DNA of 30,091 bases from Symbiodinium natans (Eukaryota; Sar; Dinophyceae; Suessiales; Symbiodiniaceae): NCBI GenBank assembly GCA_905221605.1, contig CAJNDS010001181.1, positions 1-30,091 on the forward strand, given 5' to 3'. A program made the position numbers and the translations under genes. Positions 9,144-16,986 of the stretch are shown here, piece by piece; the stretch's first letter is position 1, and the number at the start of each line of letters is the position of its first letter. Below the pieces are notes generated by a model. That model did not search any database and was not told the DNA's origin. It was given only the letters and a program-made list of their open reading frames with translations.

Positions 9144-9450
9144 CCTAATGAGCTTCGCGACATTACGGCATTTCAATGCCATAACGAGCTTCGCGACACC
9201 TTAGGATTAGTGATTAAATCTTCTAATATTTTAATTAATATTAGAACATTTGAACGAGCAATGGGCAATAGGGCGCAAACTCCAAACTAATTAACCATTA
9301 CCACACTCTTTTGATATGCTTATGGTATGGTGAAACACGCGGGGAATGAACAAATGATGTCTGGGACGCGGCGGCTGACGCCTCGCGAGGCTTCGCGACT
9401 TCAAAAGACTTTACACTGTCAAACATATAAACAACCATATCTTTAAACAA
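9144..9450. other. Convergent intergenic region with hairpins and GAGCTTCGCGAC repeats
   Basis: This is a 307-bp gap between the converging PolB and 9451 genes. GAGCTTCGCGACA occurs twice (about 9150 and 9178) and a related GGCTTCGCGACT near 9389. A short perfect hairpin, GGCAT-TTCA-ATGCC, lies between the first two. GCCTCGCGAGGC near 9380 is a perfect palindrome. These GC-rich motifs stand out in AT-rich surroundings and could be transcript-end signals for both genes. No open frame worth reporting lies here. Confidence 0.5.
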
Positions 9451-9648
9451 TTATTTTAAAATCTCCTGTAATTGATAAAATTCAAATAACAATTTAAATC
9501 GTTTCTTATACTGGTTTAAATGCTGATAATCCTCCAGTTCATCTATTATAGCACTTAACCTAGCATTATACATTCTTATCTTCCTTCTTTCAATTAACCA
9601 AGCACTCGTGGTTTCTTTCTTTTCCTTCTTCAAACACAAACAATCCAT
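9451..9648 (-). CDS. Small hypothetical protein (65 aa)
   Basis: This is a short, basic and helical protein without recognised domains. It has a Lys-rich stretch near residues 7-12, an RRKIRMYNARL segment and a Tyr/Leu/Gln-rich helical end (YQLQEILK) suggesting a small coiled coil. It follows the 9667 gene on the same strand with an 18-bp gap, so it probably belongs to the same minus-strand transcription unit. Coding is plausible from spacing and composition, but nothing identifies a function. Confidence 0.5.
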   Translation of the reverse strand: MDCLCLKKEKKETTSAWLIERRKIRMYNARLSAIIDELEDYQHLNQYKKRFKLLFEFYQLQEILK

Positions 9649-9666
9649 ATTATTATTACATATATA

Positions 9667-10062
9667 TTAATCCATTACATTAAGACCATGAAATTTCAAT
9701 TGTTCAACATCTTTCTTAACATCTTCTACATCTTCTTCAAGTTTATCAAGGCGTTCCTCGCATTCTTCAGGGGTAATTTTACGATGCTTATCCCAACCCG
9801 TGCTACAAAGCTCAACGCCTCCAAACTGTGATGAAATGTCCGGTTTAAAAATTCCATCGTCAGGAGATACATTTCTGCCTTTTCCAATTTTAAAACTGCT
9901 TCTATCTTCTACAACATTAACAATAACTTTATTATCTTCTGTTGTTGTTTTAGTTTCCTTATGATATGTATTTCTTTTACATCTACAAAATAAACAGTTA
10001 ATACCATCTGTAGTAACACTTAAACCTCCTTCTTTTTGTTCATCATTTTCTTTATCCGACAT
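9667..10062 (-). CDS. Hypothetical protein with Cys cluster and C-terminal coiled coil (131 aa)
   Basis: I do not recognise the family. The start is polar and acidic (MSDKENDEQKE). A CLFCRCKRN cluster lies near residues 24-32 and could bind a metal. The middle contains FKPDISSQFGGVELCSTGW, and the last 40 residues (EECEERLDKLEEDVEDVKKDVEQL) have clear heptads and should form a coiled coil. It lies in a run of three small minus-strand genes (10230 to 9451) between PolB and the packaging ATPase. A virion or scaffold role would be a guess. Confidence 0.6.
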   Translation of the reverse strand: MSDKENDEQKEGGLSVTTDGINCLFCRCKRNTYHKETKTTTEDNKVIVNVVEDRSSFKIGKGRNVSPDDGIFKPDISSQFGGVELCSTGWDKHRKITPEECEERLDKLEEDVEDVKKDVEQLKFHGLNVMD

Positions 10063-10068
10063 ATATTA

Positions 10069-10230
10069 TTATTTTGATTTCTTACTATTTTTCAAACAAA
10101 TAATAACTGACTTTACAAACTCTAATGACAAATAGCAACATCGTTTAATTTTATTATCGGTTATTACCTGCTGTTCTATTACTTCTAAACCGTTTATGGT
10201 TTCAATATAAGTATCATACTTCGTATCCAT
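10069..10230 (-). CDS. Small hypothetical protein (53 aa)
   Basis: An ATG at 10228-10230 opens a 53-codon frame ending TAA at 10069-10071. It stops only 6 bp before the start of the 131-aa gene on the same strand, and its start lies 36 bp from the divergent ATPase gene. That compact spacing is the main argument for a real gene. The product begins acidic and polar and ends with a basic Lys/Ser tail after a CCYLSLEF...VIIC hydrophobic stretch, possibly one short helix. No homology is recognised. Confidence 0.45.
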   Translation of the reverse strand: MDTKYDTYIETINGLEVIEQQVITDNKIKRCCYLSLEFVKSVIICLKNSKKSK

Positions 10231-10266
10231 TATATATTGAAATCATATAATTTCTAATTATTAATA
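10231..10266. promoter_or_regulatory. Compact bidirectional promoter (36 bp) with TCTAA late motif for the ATPase
   Basis: Only 36 AT-rich bases separate the divergent starts at 10230 (minus) and 10267 (plus). On the plus strand they contain TTTCTAATTATTAATA directly before the ATPase ATG. The TCTAA in an AT-rich setting recurs ahead of many structural genes of this element. Confidence 0.5.
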
Positions 10267-11040
10267 ATGAGTGAAAATATTCCATCAATTGAACCTATAG
10301 AACCAAAAACATATGACTATAAACAGTCTAAATTTGAAGTTGCTGATAAACTCCCGTTTCGGTCTATTATATGCGCAAGTAGTCAAGGCGGTAAAGGTAT
10401 TTTACTTCAAAACCTCATATTAAAAATTTATAAGAACTGCTTTGAACGTATTTACATTTTCTCGCCCACTGCTTCAGTTGATGACAACTGGATTCCTGTA
10501 AAACGTTATATAACTGACCACCTCAAAGTTGATAATGATAAGGAACAATACCTGTTTGATGATTATAACCCAACGGCGTTACAAAAAATAATTGATACTC
10601 AACATAAAGTAGTTGAATATCAAAAGAAAAATAAAATTAAGAACCTATTTTCGGTGCTTATCGTAATTGACGATTTCGCAGAAGACCAGCGATTTATGAA
10701 ATATTCAAAAATACTACACGGTTTATATACAAAAAGCAGACATAACGCAATATCAGTTCTAACATCAGTTCAAAAATACAATGCTGTAGCACCTAGAATA
10801 AGGTTAAACAGTAGTTCATTATACATATTCAAGTTAAGAAACATGCGTGAAGTTGATGCTTTCATTGAAGAAAATAGCGCGTTAGTAGATAAACATCGTT
10901 TATATGACATGTATCAACAAGCAGTAAATTTTAAACCTTTTTCATTCTTTTTTATTAAGTTACGGTCACAAGATATTAATAATATGTTTTACATAAATCT
11001 AGACCATGTTTTTAAAGTTGATGAAGAGACAACCATCTAA
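10267..11040 (+). CDS. A32/FtsK-HerA-like genome-packaging ATPase (257 aa)
   Basis: This ATPase pumps viral DNA into the capsid in Polintons, virophages and nucleocytoplasmic large DNA viruses. The P-loop region is ICASSQGGKGILLQN (residues 35-49). The Walker B strand is VLIVIDDFAED (130-140), followed by the family's TKSRHNAISVLTSVQKY segment (155-171), which resembles the sensor region of A32-like ATPases. The length is normal for the family. The oddity is the Walker A motif: the Ser/Thr expected after Lys43 is Gly (GGKG). That may be a lineage variant or a damaging change. The gene is divergent from the 10230 gene and has a TCTAA-type promoter, fitting late expression with the capsid genes. 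Confidence 0.85.
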   Translation: MSENIPSIEPIEPKTYDYKQSKFEVADKLPFRSIICASSQGGKGILLQNLILKIYKNCFERIYIFSPTASVDDNWIPVKRYITDHLKVDNDKEQYLFDDYNPTALQKIIDTQHKVVEYQKKNKIKNLFSVLIVIDDFAEDQRFMKYSKILHGLYTKSRHNAISVLTSVQKYNAVAPRIRLNSSSLYIFKLRNMREVDAFIEENSALVDKHRLYDMYQQAVNFKPFSFFFIKLRSQDINNMFYINLDHVFKVDEETTI

Positions 11041-11073
11041 AGACATGTTTTTTATAAGATTGTATAGGATACT

Positions 11074-11814
11074 ATGCCTAGAAAAGAAATAGATTATTCA
11101 AATACACATTTTTATAAGATTGTTTGTAAGAACTTACAGGTTAATCAATGTTATGTAGGTCACACAACAAATTTTATAAAGAGAAAGAACACTCACAAGA
11201 ACAACTGTAATAACACCAACAACAAAAATCATAACAACTATTTATACAAATTCATCAGAGAAAATGGCGGTTTTGATAATTTTGAAATGGTCTTGTTACA
11301 AACAGTAGAGTGTAAAAACCGACTGGAAGCACTTAAACAAGAACGACAGTATATAGAAGAACTTAAAGCAACATTGAACCAAATAAACCCTCACGCAACC
11401 GATGATGATAGAACCAAACAAGCTTTAGACTATAACGAAAGGAAACGGCAGGATAGACTTGACAATCCAAACAAGTATAAAGAAAGAGACCAAGCAAAAT
11501 ATCAAAACAATAAAGACGTCATGTGTCAGAAAGCAAAAGAACGATATACCAAAAAGAAAGACGAAATAAAAGAACAGAGAACAGACTATTATTACAATCG
11601 CGGAGGGCAAGAGAAAAACGCAGTTAGATGTAAGAAATACAGAGAAGAACATCCGGAAGAGACAAAGATTAGAAACAAACAATGGTATGAAAATAAGAAA
11701 GAAGAAGTAATATGTCAATGTGGTCAAAAATTATTAAAACACAACTTACCTATACATATAACAAGAAGAAAGCACCAAACCTATTTAAAATCAGTAGAAA
11801 CATCGGATGATTAA
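11074..11814 (+). CDS. GIY-YIG endonuclease with C-terminal zinc finger, copy A (246 aa)
   Basis: The N-terminal domain has the GIY-YIG core: an HFYKIVCKN strand, CYVGHTT, then the RK..H helix (FIKRKNTHK) and a downstream Glu in the LEALKQERQYIEEL helix. The middle, about residues 105-205, is a long charged helical stretch rich in Lys, Glu, Arg and Tyr, with NYNERKRQ- and KERYTKKK-type repeats that probably wind along DNA. The C-terminus has a CQCG...H...H finger. Such nucleases are common in giant viruses, virophages and Polinton-like viruses as homing-type or recombination enzymes. It follows the ATPase on the same strand with a 33-bp gap; TTTTTATAAGATTGT is present both before the gene and again inside its start. 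Confidence 0.85.
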   Translation: MPRKEIDYSNTHFYKIVCKNLQVNQCYVGHTTNFIKRKNTHKNNCNNTNNKNHNNYLYKFIRENGGFDNFEMVLLQTVECKNRLEALKQERQYIEELKATLNQINPHATDDDRTKQALDYNERKRQDRLDNPNKYKERDQAKYQNNKDVMCQKAKERYTKKKDEIKEQRTDYYYNRGGQEKNAVRCKKYREEHPEETKIRNKQWYENKKEEVICQCGQKLLKHNLPIHITRRKHQTYLKSVETSDD

Positions 11815-11841
11815 TAATATAATCAAATATATTATTAATTA

Positions 11842-12060
11842 TCAAAACAAACTAGGATTACAGAAGTGAAGGTGAGTAAAACCGAGACACGGGCATTTCT
11901 CTTTCTTCTTCTTCAATGCTTCTACTTTCTTTTCTTCCTCTTCTAACTTATTTAATAAGTCTTTCATCGCTTTTAAAAGTATATCGGTTTCTGATACTTC
12001 TTTACTCTTTTGTTTTATAAGTTCCATACAAGTTGAATACTCCGAGTGAAAATCAGTCAT
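11842..12060 (-). CDS. Small coiled-coil protein (72 aa)
   Basis: Residues 10-53 form a strongly charged helix with heptad-like Leu/Ile spacing (LLKAMKDLLNKLEEEEKKVEALKKKK). A short Cys/His-containing tail follows (CPCLGFTHLHFC), which could bind a metal ion. It lies downstream of the S74 fibre gene on the same strand (gap 22 bp from the fibre gene stop to this start) and converges on the GIY-YIG gene. The function is unknown; an association with the fibre or virion would be inference from position. Confidence 0.55.
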   Translation of the reverse strand: MTDFHSEYSTCMELIKQKSKEVSETDILLKAMKDLLNKLEEEEKKVEALKKKKEKCPCLGFTHLHFCNPSLF

Positions 12061-12082
12061 TATATATTAATATACACAATAA

Positions 12083-13897
12083 TTAATCATCATCATCTTT
12101 ATTTTTCTTTTTCAATTTCGTTATTTCACCTTTCAAAGAAGTTATTTCTTTTTGTAACTCTTGAACACAACCCCAGAGAACAACAGTCATCTTATTGTAT
12201 GCTAATAATTTTATACCTTCATCGTTATAATATATTATGTTATCCCATTCTTTCGGCATCTTAGCGTCTTTTATGTCATCAGCTATAAAACCCAAGTTTG
12301 ACTTTTTATCTTCGTCTTTAATAAAATTATATGTTTTAGGTTTAATATATTTAACTGCTTTGTAACATTCTTTCGTATTTACCTCCTTAACATTATCTTT
12401 CAATTTAGCGTCTGATGTTTCTGTTAAAGCAACACATGTTACATTTCCTCCAATATCAGCGTTATTCGTTGTAGTAAAGAAACCATAAACATCTACGCCT
12501 GTATTTGTTGCGTCTAATCTTGATAAATTATTATTGCTTAATCTAATAAATCCGTCAGTATCTGGGTTATTTATTAATACTCGTTGCGACCCTGATACAT
12601 CAGTGTGAGTTATTTCCAGATTGCCTAATAAATTTATTTTTCCATCCGTTAATTGAATTTCTGGCGTGCTACTTTCTAAACCTATTGTTAAGTTCATTTC
12701 TCCTAATGTATCACCATTTCTAATATATAACTTATATTGAGTATCCAATACTTCTGTTAATTCGCTACTATTTTGAAACATAAAACGCCCCCAACTAATG
12801 ACATCTGCTTCACCAACGATATTACCAATGCTGTTAAAAGTGAGGTTATTTGTAACGGCTCTGTTTAATGTAATTCCGTTAGTGTCATTTAATTGTAAAG
12901 CAATAGTAGCAGTTGTCGGGTCGGTTGTTCTATTTGATTGTAATGAAAAATTTATTTCTTCTGTTGATATTACATTTAATGAATTATTAGCGTCGGCTCT
13001 TTGAAATATTCTACCCGAATTATTTACATAAATATCGCCGTTGAATGTTGATGTGCTTTGAAACGATGCTGTGCTTCCAAAATTAGCATTGCCTCCCGAT
13101 ACATTTAGTTTATTTGAACCTTGAATAACTCCAATGCCTAACGATAAGCAATAAACACCATTTCCGTTTGCTGTATTTAATAAAAGTAATGAAGAACTGT
13201 CGTTGCTTGTGTTATAGGCATTAATACCAAAAGAAATAAATTTTAAGTATCCTTGAGCATTCTTAACGCACATTACATTAGAGGCATCCGTGGTATCTTT
13301 ATAAAATGTAATTCCTGAGTTATTAGAAATATTTAAGGTGTCGTTTTCATAATTTATAGTGTCCTTAAAATAAGTTGGGTTAAATAATGTTGTTCCTCCT
13401 GTTGTATTATTACATTCAATAAATGTATTAGTGTCTGCGTCTGTTGGTGCTCCTAACATTAATCTCATTGCCTCTTGGTCTGTTCTAAAATCCATTGATA
13501 TATTTGATTTAGTAGCGTTATTATATCTTTCTATACTTGTATTAGCGTCTGTTAATTCAATATTTCCACCGATATTAACATTATTTGTTAAATTAATGCC
13601 GTCTGCTGTTAAATTAGATACTGATAAATCATTAGTAATATTAACATTTCCGGACGGGTTTAATTCTAAATCTACAACACTATCATCAGATGTAGCGTTT
13701 GATACAATTTTATTTCCTTGTAAAGTTATATAATTAGTAGCATTTTTAAACACACTTACTACTTTATCCCCTCCTCCCGTTTGATTGCTAAATAATAACC
13801 CAGTAGTCGGTGATATATTTATTGTTTCATTATTCAATGTTAAGCCCGTATGAATAATAGTTGGAGCGCTACAATCAATAACTGGGTTTGTTTTAAC
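12083..13897 (-). CDS. Fibre-like protein with C-terminal peptidase S74 chaperone domain, main fragment (about 600 aa)
   Basis: This is the larger part of a fibre or spike protein. Most of it is a beta-rich Asn/Thr/Ser repeat region, with many NNV..GG.IELT- and GITFNRAVTN-like strands, as expected of a trimeric beta-helical shaft. The last 110 residues are an intramolecular chaperone/peptidase S74 domain: the self-cleavage Ser-Asp dyad segment TSDAKLKDNV (Ser at about 475 of the frame counted from 13837), then KPKTYNF, LGFIADD and AYNKMTVVLWGCVQELQ, and a terminal coiled coil ending in Asp residues. S74 domains trimerise fibres and then cleave themselves off. The frame has no ATG at its start. 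It is open from just after a TAG near 13898 and continues the 13840-14403 gene in a shifted phase. Confidence 0.85.
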   Translation of the reverse strand, partial: VKTNPVIDCSAPTIIHTGLTLNNETINISPTTGLLFSNQTGGGDKVVSVFKNATNYITLQGNKIVSNATSDDSVVDLELNPSGNVNITNDLSVSNLTADGINLTNNVNIGGNIELTDANTSIERYNNATKSNISMDFRTDQEAMRLMLGAPTDADTNTFIECNNTTGGTTLFNPTYFKDTINYENDTLNISNNSGITFYKDTTDASNVMCVKNAQGYLKFISFGINAYNTSNDSSSLLLLNTANGNGVYCLSLGIGVIQGSNKLNVSGGNANFGSTASFQSTSTFNGDIYVNNSGRIFQRADANNSLNVISTEEINFSLQSNRTTDPTTATIALQLNDTNGITLNRAVTNNLTFNSIGNIVGEADVISWGRFMFQNSSELTEVLDTQYKLYIRNGDTLGEMNLTIGLESSTPEIQLTDGKINLLGNLEITHTDVSGSQRVLINNPDTDGFIRLSNNNLSRLDATNTGVDVYGFFTTTNNADIGGNVTCVALTETSDAKLKDNVKEVNTKECYKAVKYIKPKTYNFIKDEDKKSNLGFIADDIKDAKMPKEWDNIIYYNDEGIKLLAYNKMTVVLWGCVQELQKEITSLKGEITKLKKKNKDDDD

Positions 13898-14403
13898 CTA
13901 TCAGTAAAATCACTCAATGGAACTCTTAAAGCTAATAAATTATCAATTTCTGTATCCGTATAACCGCCGCCACCCGCACCTGCTATTAATGTATCCACCT
14001 CGCCTTTATTATAGTAATTAACCCCTAATTGGGCATTGGTCTGGTAATTAGTTGATAAATTTGTATCTATTTGTGTTGATGTATAATAGTTAGTAAATGT
14101 TGTATCTACCTCCGTTTTAGTGTAAAAGTTGCTACTTAAAACTGTGTTTGTTTGGTAATTATTAGTTAAATCAGTATTAATAGCATTAATATTATTAAAA
14201 TTTTGAAGCTGTTTGGTATTCAAAATATCAATAGCATCTGTGTTCGCTTGAATGCTTGATGCGTTTGCTGTGTTTATGTTTGTTAATTCTGTTTTTGTTG
14301 CGAAGTCTTGTTCAATGGTTGATGTTCCTGTTTCATAGACTTTTATAAAATCATTAGCGTAAATAGTTGTTGTCCCATCTAAACTCATTGTTTGATTTAT
14401 CAT
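13840..14403 (-). CDS. Fibre-like protein, N-terminal fragment with YYTKTEVD-type repeats (187 aa)
   Basis: This is the N-terminal part of the S74 fibre. After a short beta-rich start, residues 40-70 form a polar coiled coil, and from about 80 to 140 there are repeated Asn/Tyr/Thr motifs (NFYTKTEVD, NYYTSTQID, NYYNKGEVD). This repeat class is typical of phage and giant-virus fibres and forms trimeric stalks. A Gly-rich hinge (AGAGGGGY) follows. The true frame appears to leave this phase near 13896-13900, where the main fragment takes over; the last 20 residues of this frame are then spurious. The shift lies in a short run of G on the coding strand. A TCTAAT promoter-like motif precedes the ATG. 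Confidence 0.8.
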   Translation of the reverse strand: MINQTMSLDGTTTIYANDFIKVYETGTSTIEQDFATKTELTNINTANASSIQANTDAIDILNTKQLQNFNNINAINTDLTNNYQTNTVLSSNFYTKTEVDTTFTNYYTSTQIDTNLSTNYQTNAQLGVNYYNKGEVDTLIAGAGGGGYTDTEIDNLLALRVPLSDFTDRLKQTQLLIVALQLLFIRA

Positions 14404-14434
14404 AGTTAATATTATTATTGATTAGATAATAATA

Positions 14435-15046
14435 TTAAATATCTTCGGTTAGTGATTGTTCATATGCTTGGTGACATTTAGTTTTTAAGTGTCTGGACTT
14501 GTTTAGTATTAGAAATTTAGCACCGCATGGACATTCTATAGTTTGTTTTGTATATTCTCTGATTTTATCTTTATCTTTGTAGTAGCGTTCGTTAGCATAT
14601 TGTTTTATTCTTTCTTTGTCTCTCTCATATCTTTCCTTTGCTTGTTGTCTTCTTTTTTCTTTGTTTGCTTCTTGATATATCTTGTCATATTCCTTCTTTT
14701 CTTGGATATGTTCGTCATAATATTCTCTTGTTGTTCTTCCTGCGATTTGGTCGTTTAATGTTGCCATTTTTCTAATCCATTCACCTTCTTTTCTTCTTAA
14801 TTGTTCAATGTTTTCACACGGATATTCTTCTATTAGTTCTATGTAAAAGTTTTCTACCCCTAGTTCATTCATATATCTATACAAAGAACAACTGTTTTTC
14901 TTAACGTTCCTAGTGTCACATCTATGTTTCTCCATTCTTTTACTTAATGGTTGGGTTGATGAACCTACATAGATTTCGTCGTTTATGTTGTTTCTTATAC
15001 AATATATTTTTGCTTTGCTAAAGTCTTTCTTGGAAACTTCTCCCAT
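14435..15046 (-). CDS. GIY-YIG endonuclease with C-terminal zinc finger, copy B (203 aa)
   Basis: The GIY-YIG domain occupies residues 12-100: the AKIYCIRN strand and IYVGSST, the KRMEKHR helix with its catalytic Arg, and the RRKEGEWIRKM helix supplying the conserved Glu. A charged helical linker of EKRRQQAKERYERDKER-type repeats follows, then a CPCG...RH...KC finger at the end. Its architecture equals that of the 11074 gene, but the sequence is well diverged, so the two are old paralogues or independent arrivals. It lies between the fibre gene and the capsid gene on the same strand. Homing-type nucleases often sit beside genes they target, which is worth noting next to a capsid gene that carries an insertion. 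Confidence 0.85.
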   Translation of the reverse strand: MGEVSKKDFSKAKIYCIRNNINDEIYVGSSTQPLSKRMEKHRCDTRNVKKNSCSLYRYMNELGVENFYIELIEEYPCENIEQLRRKEGEWIRKMATLNDQIAGRTTREYYDEHIQEKKEYDKIYQEANKEKRRQQAKERYERDKERIKQYANERYYKDKDKIREYTKQTIECPCGAKFLILNKSRHLKTKCHQAYEQSLTEDI

Positions 15047-15143
15047 TAATTACTATAATGTTCTACTCTTTAACTAACTATAGCAATTAATAGTAAATTG
15101 TAGTAATTTTGTTGTAATATTATTATTATTACAAATGAAAGAA

Positions 15144-15726
15144 CTAATCGTAAATTATACTTCCATCGGACCTTATTTCCAGAACAGCTTCGGTAAGGAT
15201 ATGACAAAATATCTCTTGGATTTTCTCTGCTTCAGCTAATGTTCTAAATGGTTTTATTTTAATATTAGATAAACCACTCATTTTTGTATTTACGCCAGTC
15301 ATATGTTGCTCACTCATTTTTTCAAAATTAATACCAATGATGAATTTATCGCTTCTATACTGCTCGTAGGTAATACTACATGCGTCTTGGTCTGGGTTAA
15401 TATATGAAAGCATACGGTTTAAGAAATACCAATGCTCGGATAAACTTTGTGATTCAAATTCTGGATATTTTTTGTTATGTATTTGAACCTGCCACGAAAT
15501 ATTTAAATTCTTATTAGCGAAACCATACCCTTTATCTGCTTCTGTCGCATTTGCTCCAAGGTCATTAAGTCTAGCGTTAATCATCGGATTGTAAAAGTAA
15601 TTCCAACGCTTATAAACATAATTGTCGGGTAAATAGTAGCCATTTTCCATTCCTGCTGTGTTTCCTGTTCCTAAAGATGCTCCACGCTGTTGTCTATATA
15701 AAGTGATAAACATACCGTTTAATTTA
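15144..15726 (-). CDS. MCP: Major capsid protein, C-terminal part (cut off by the insertion)
   Basis: This is the downstream part of the double-jelly-roll major capsid gene, about 190 codons ending at TAG 15144-15146. It carries jelly-roll-like segments (NYFYNPMINARL, NISWQVQIHNKKYPEF, KFIIGINFEKM) that match the second barrel and C-terminus of Polinton capsid proteins. The open frame continues upstream into the inserted element as far as 15833, but residues encoded above 15726 are transposon sequence. It has no start codon of its own here. Taking one copy of the 8-bp duplication, the two gene parts add up to 1,614 bases, an exact multiple of three (537 residues and a stop), so the insertion is the only break visible in this gene. 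Confidence 0.85.
15719..15726. repeat. 8-bp target-site duplication, left copy (TTAATTTA)
   Basis: TTAATTTA occurs at 15719-15726 and again at 18506-18513, immediately outside the inverted termini of the inserted element, in direct orientation. Both copies lie within capsid coding sequence. Confidence 0.85.
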
Positions 15727-15836
15727 GAAAATGGGACGCTGTGGGAGTGCACTTTTTTGTAACAAAAAATGCAAAATCTCAAACAAAAACCTAAAAAAAC
15801 ACGAAAGACTGTGCAAAAAGGTATAATACACAAAAC

Positions 15837-16070
15837 AAAAAACCAAAAAAACCAAAAAAAACAAAAAAACCAAAAAAAACCAAAAAAACCAAAAAAACCA
15901 AAAAAACCAAAAAAACCAATCCTGAGAGACTCTTCCCAGGGGTCCGGGTCCCCAACAGAGTCCCTCAGGATTGGTTTTTTTGGTTTTTTTGGTTTTTTTG
16001 GTTTTTTTGGTTTTTTTGGTTTTCTGGGGGGACTCTGTTGGGGACCCGGACCCCTGGGAAGAGTCTCTCA
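15837..16070. repeat. Long hairpin: (CCAAAAAAA)n arms and 42-bp perfect inverted arms, unit 1
   Basis: A 9-bp CCAAAAAAA tract (15840-15918) is mirrored by a GGTTTTTTT tract (15971-16022). Overlapping this, the 42 bases at 15923-15964 (starting TGAGAGACTCTTCCCAGG) recur as an exact reverse complement at 16029-16070. The structure looks like a small palindromic element with its own inverted ends nested in the larger transposon. Confidence 0.85.
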
Positions 16071-16759
16071 TATTTTTTTAAAGGTTTTGTGGGATTTTAT
16101 GTCTGAGTGCCCTCTTGTACGTGACAAAAGCACTAACATGGGCAATCCAGCACACCGCATTATGTGTTTCTCTCATCTGGTGGGCGATGAACGAAATGTC
16201 CTGATGCTTGCGAGCGAGAGACGTGACAAAATACTCTCTAGGTCCTGCTTTGCACAAATTTGAACAACATTGATATATTATCCATGAATTCCGTGCTCCC
16301 AGCCACATGGTTTGAAAAGCATGGATTTTTTGGAAAACATTGGTTTTACCGATGTTTTTCGGCTCAATCCTTCAAAAACATTGGTAAAACCAATGTTATC
16401 CATGAATTTCGTGCTCATTTTTTGGAAAACGTCGGTTTTGCCAATGTTTTTCAGCTCCATCCTTCAACAACATTGGCGAAACCAATGTTTTTTCCATGAT
16501 TTCGTGATCTGAGGCTCTCTCCCAGCCACCATTTCTCGAGGAGGTACCAAAAGCAAACTCGAATCCTGCAAAATCTCGAGAGAGTACCAAAACCTCCATA
16601 TAATCAATCACGCCCCAATACGCAAGACAGGACATCTATCCTGAAAACTATACCTTAGCTAGGGTATCTCAAGCAGTCATCCCCCAACAAGCAAAACCTA
16701 ATATCTATACAACAACCTAAAAAAACACGAAAGACTGTGCAAAAAGGGATAATACACAA

Positions 16760-16986
16760 AACAAAAAACCAAAAAAACCAAAAAAAACAAAAAAACCAAA
16801 AAAACCAAAAAAACCAAAAAAAACAAAAAAACCAATCCTGAGAGACTCTTCCCAGGGGTCCGGGTCCCCAACAGAGTCCCTCAGGATTGGTTTTTTTGGT
16901 TTTTTTGGTTTTTTTGGTTTTTTTGGTTTTTTTGGTTTTCTGGGGGGACTCTGTTGGGGACCCGGACCCCTGGGAAGAGTCTCTCA
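16760..16986. repeat. Long hairpin, unit 2 copy
   Basis: This is the second copy of the hairpin of unit 1, with 42-bp arms at 16839-16880 and 16945-16986 and CCAAAAAAA/GGTTTTTTT tracts of slightly different length. It is part of the tandem duplication. Confidence 0.85.

Noticed and set aside
15719-15722. TTAA target duplication (piggyBac/Kolobok type)
   Set aside because: With a 4-bp duplication the element ends would no longer be inverted repeats of each other; with 8 bp they are.
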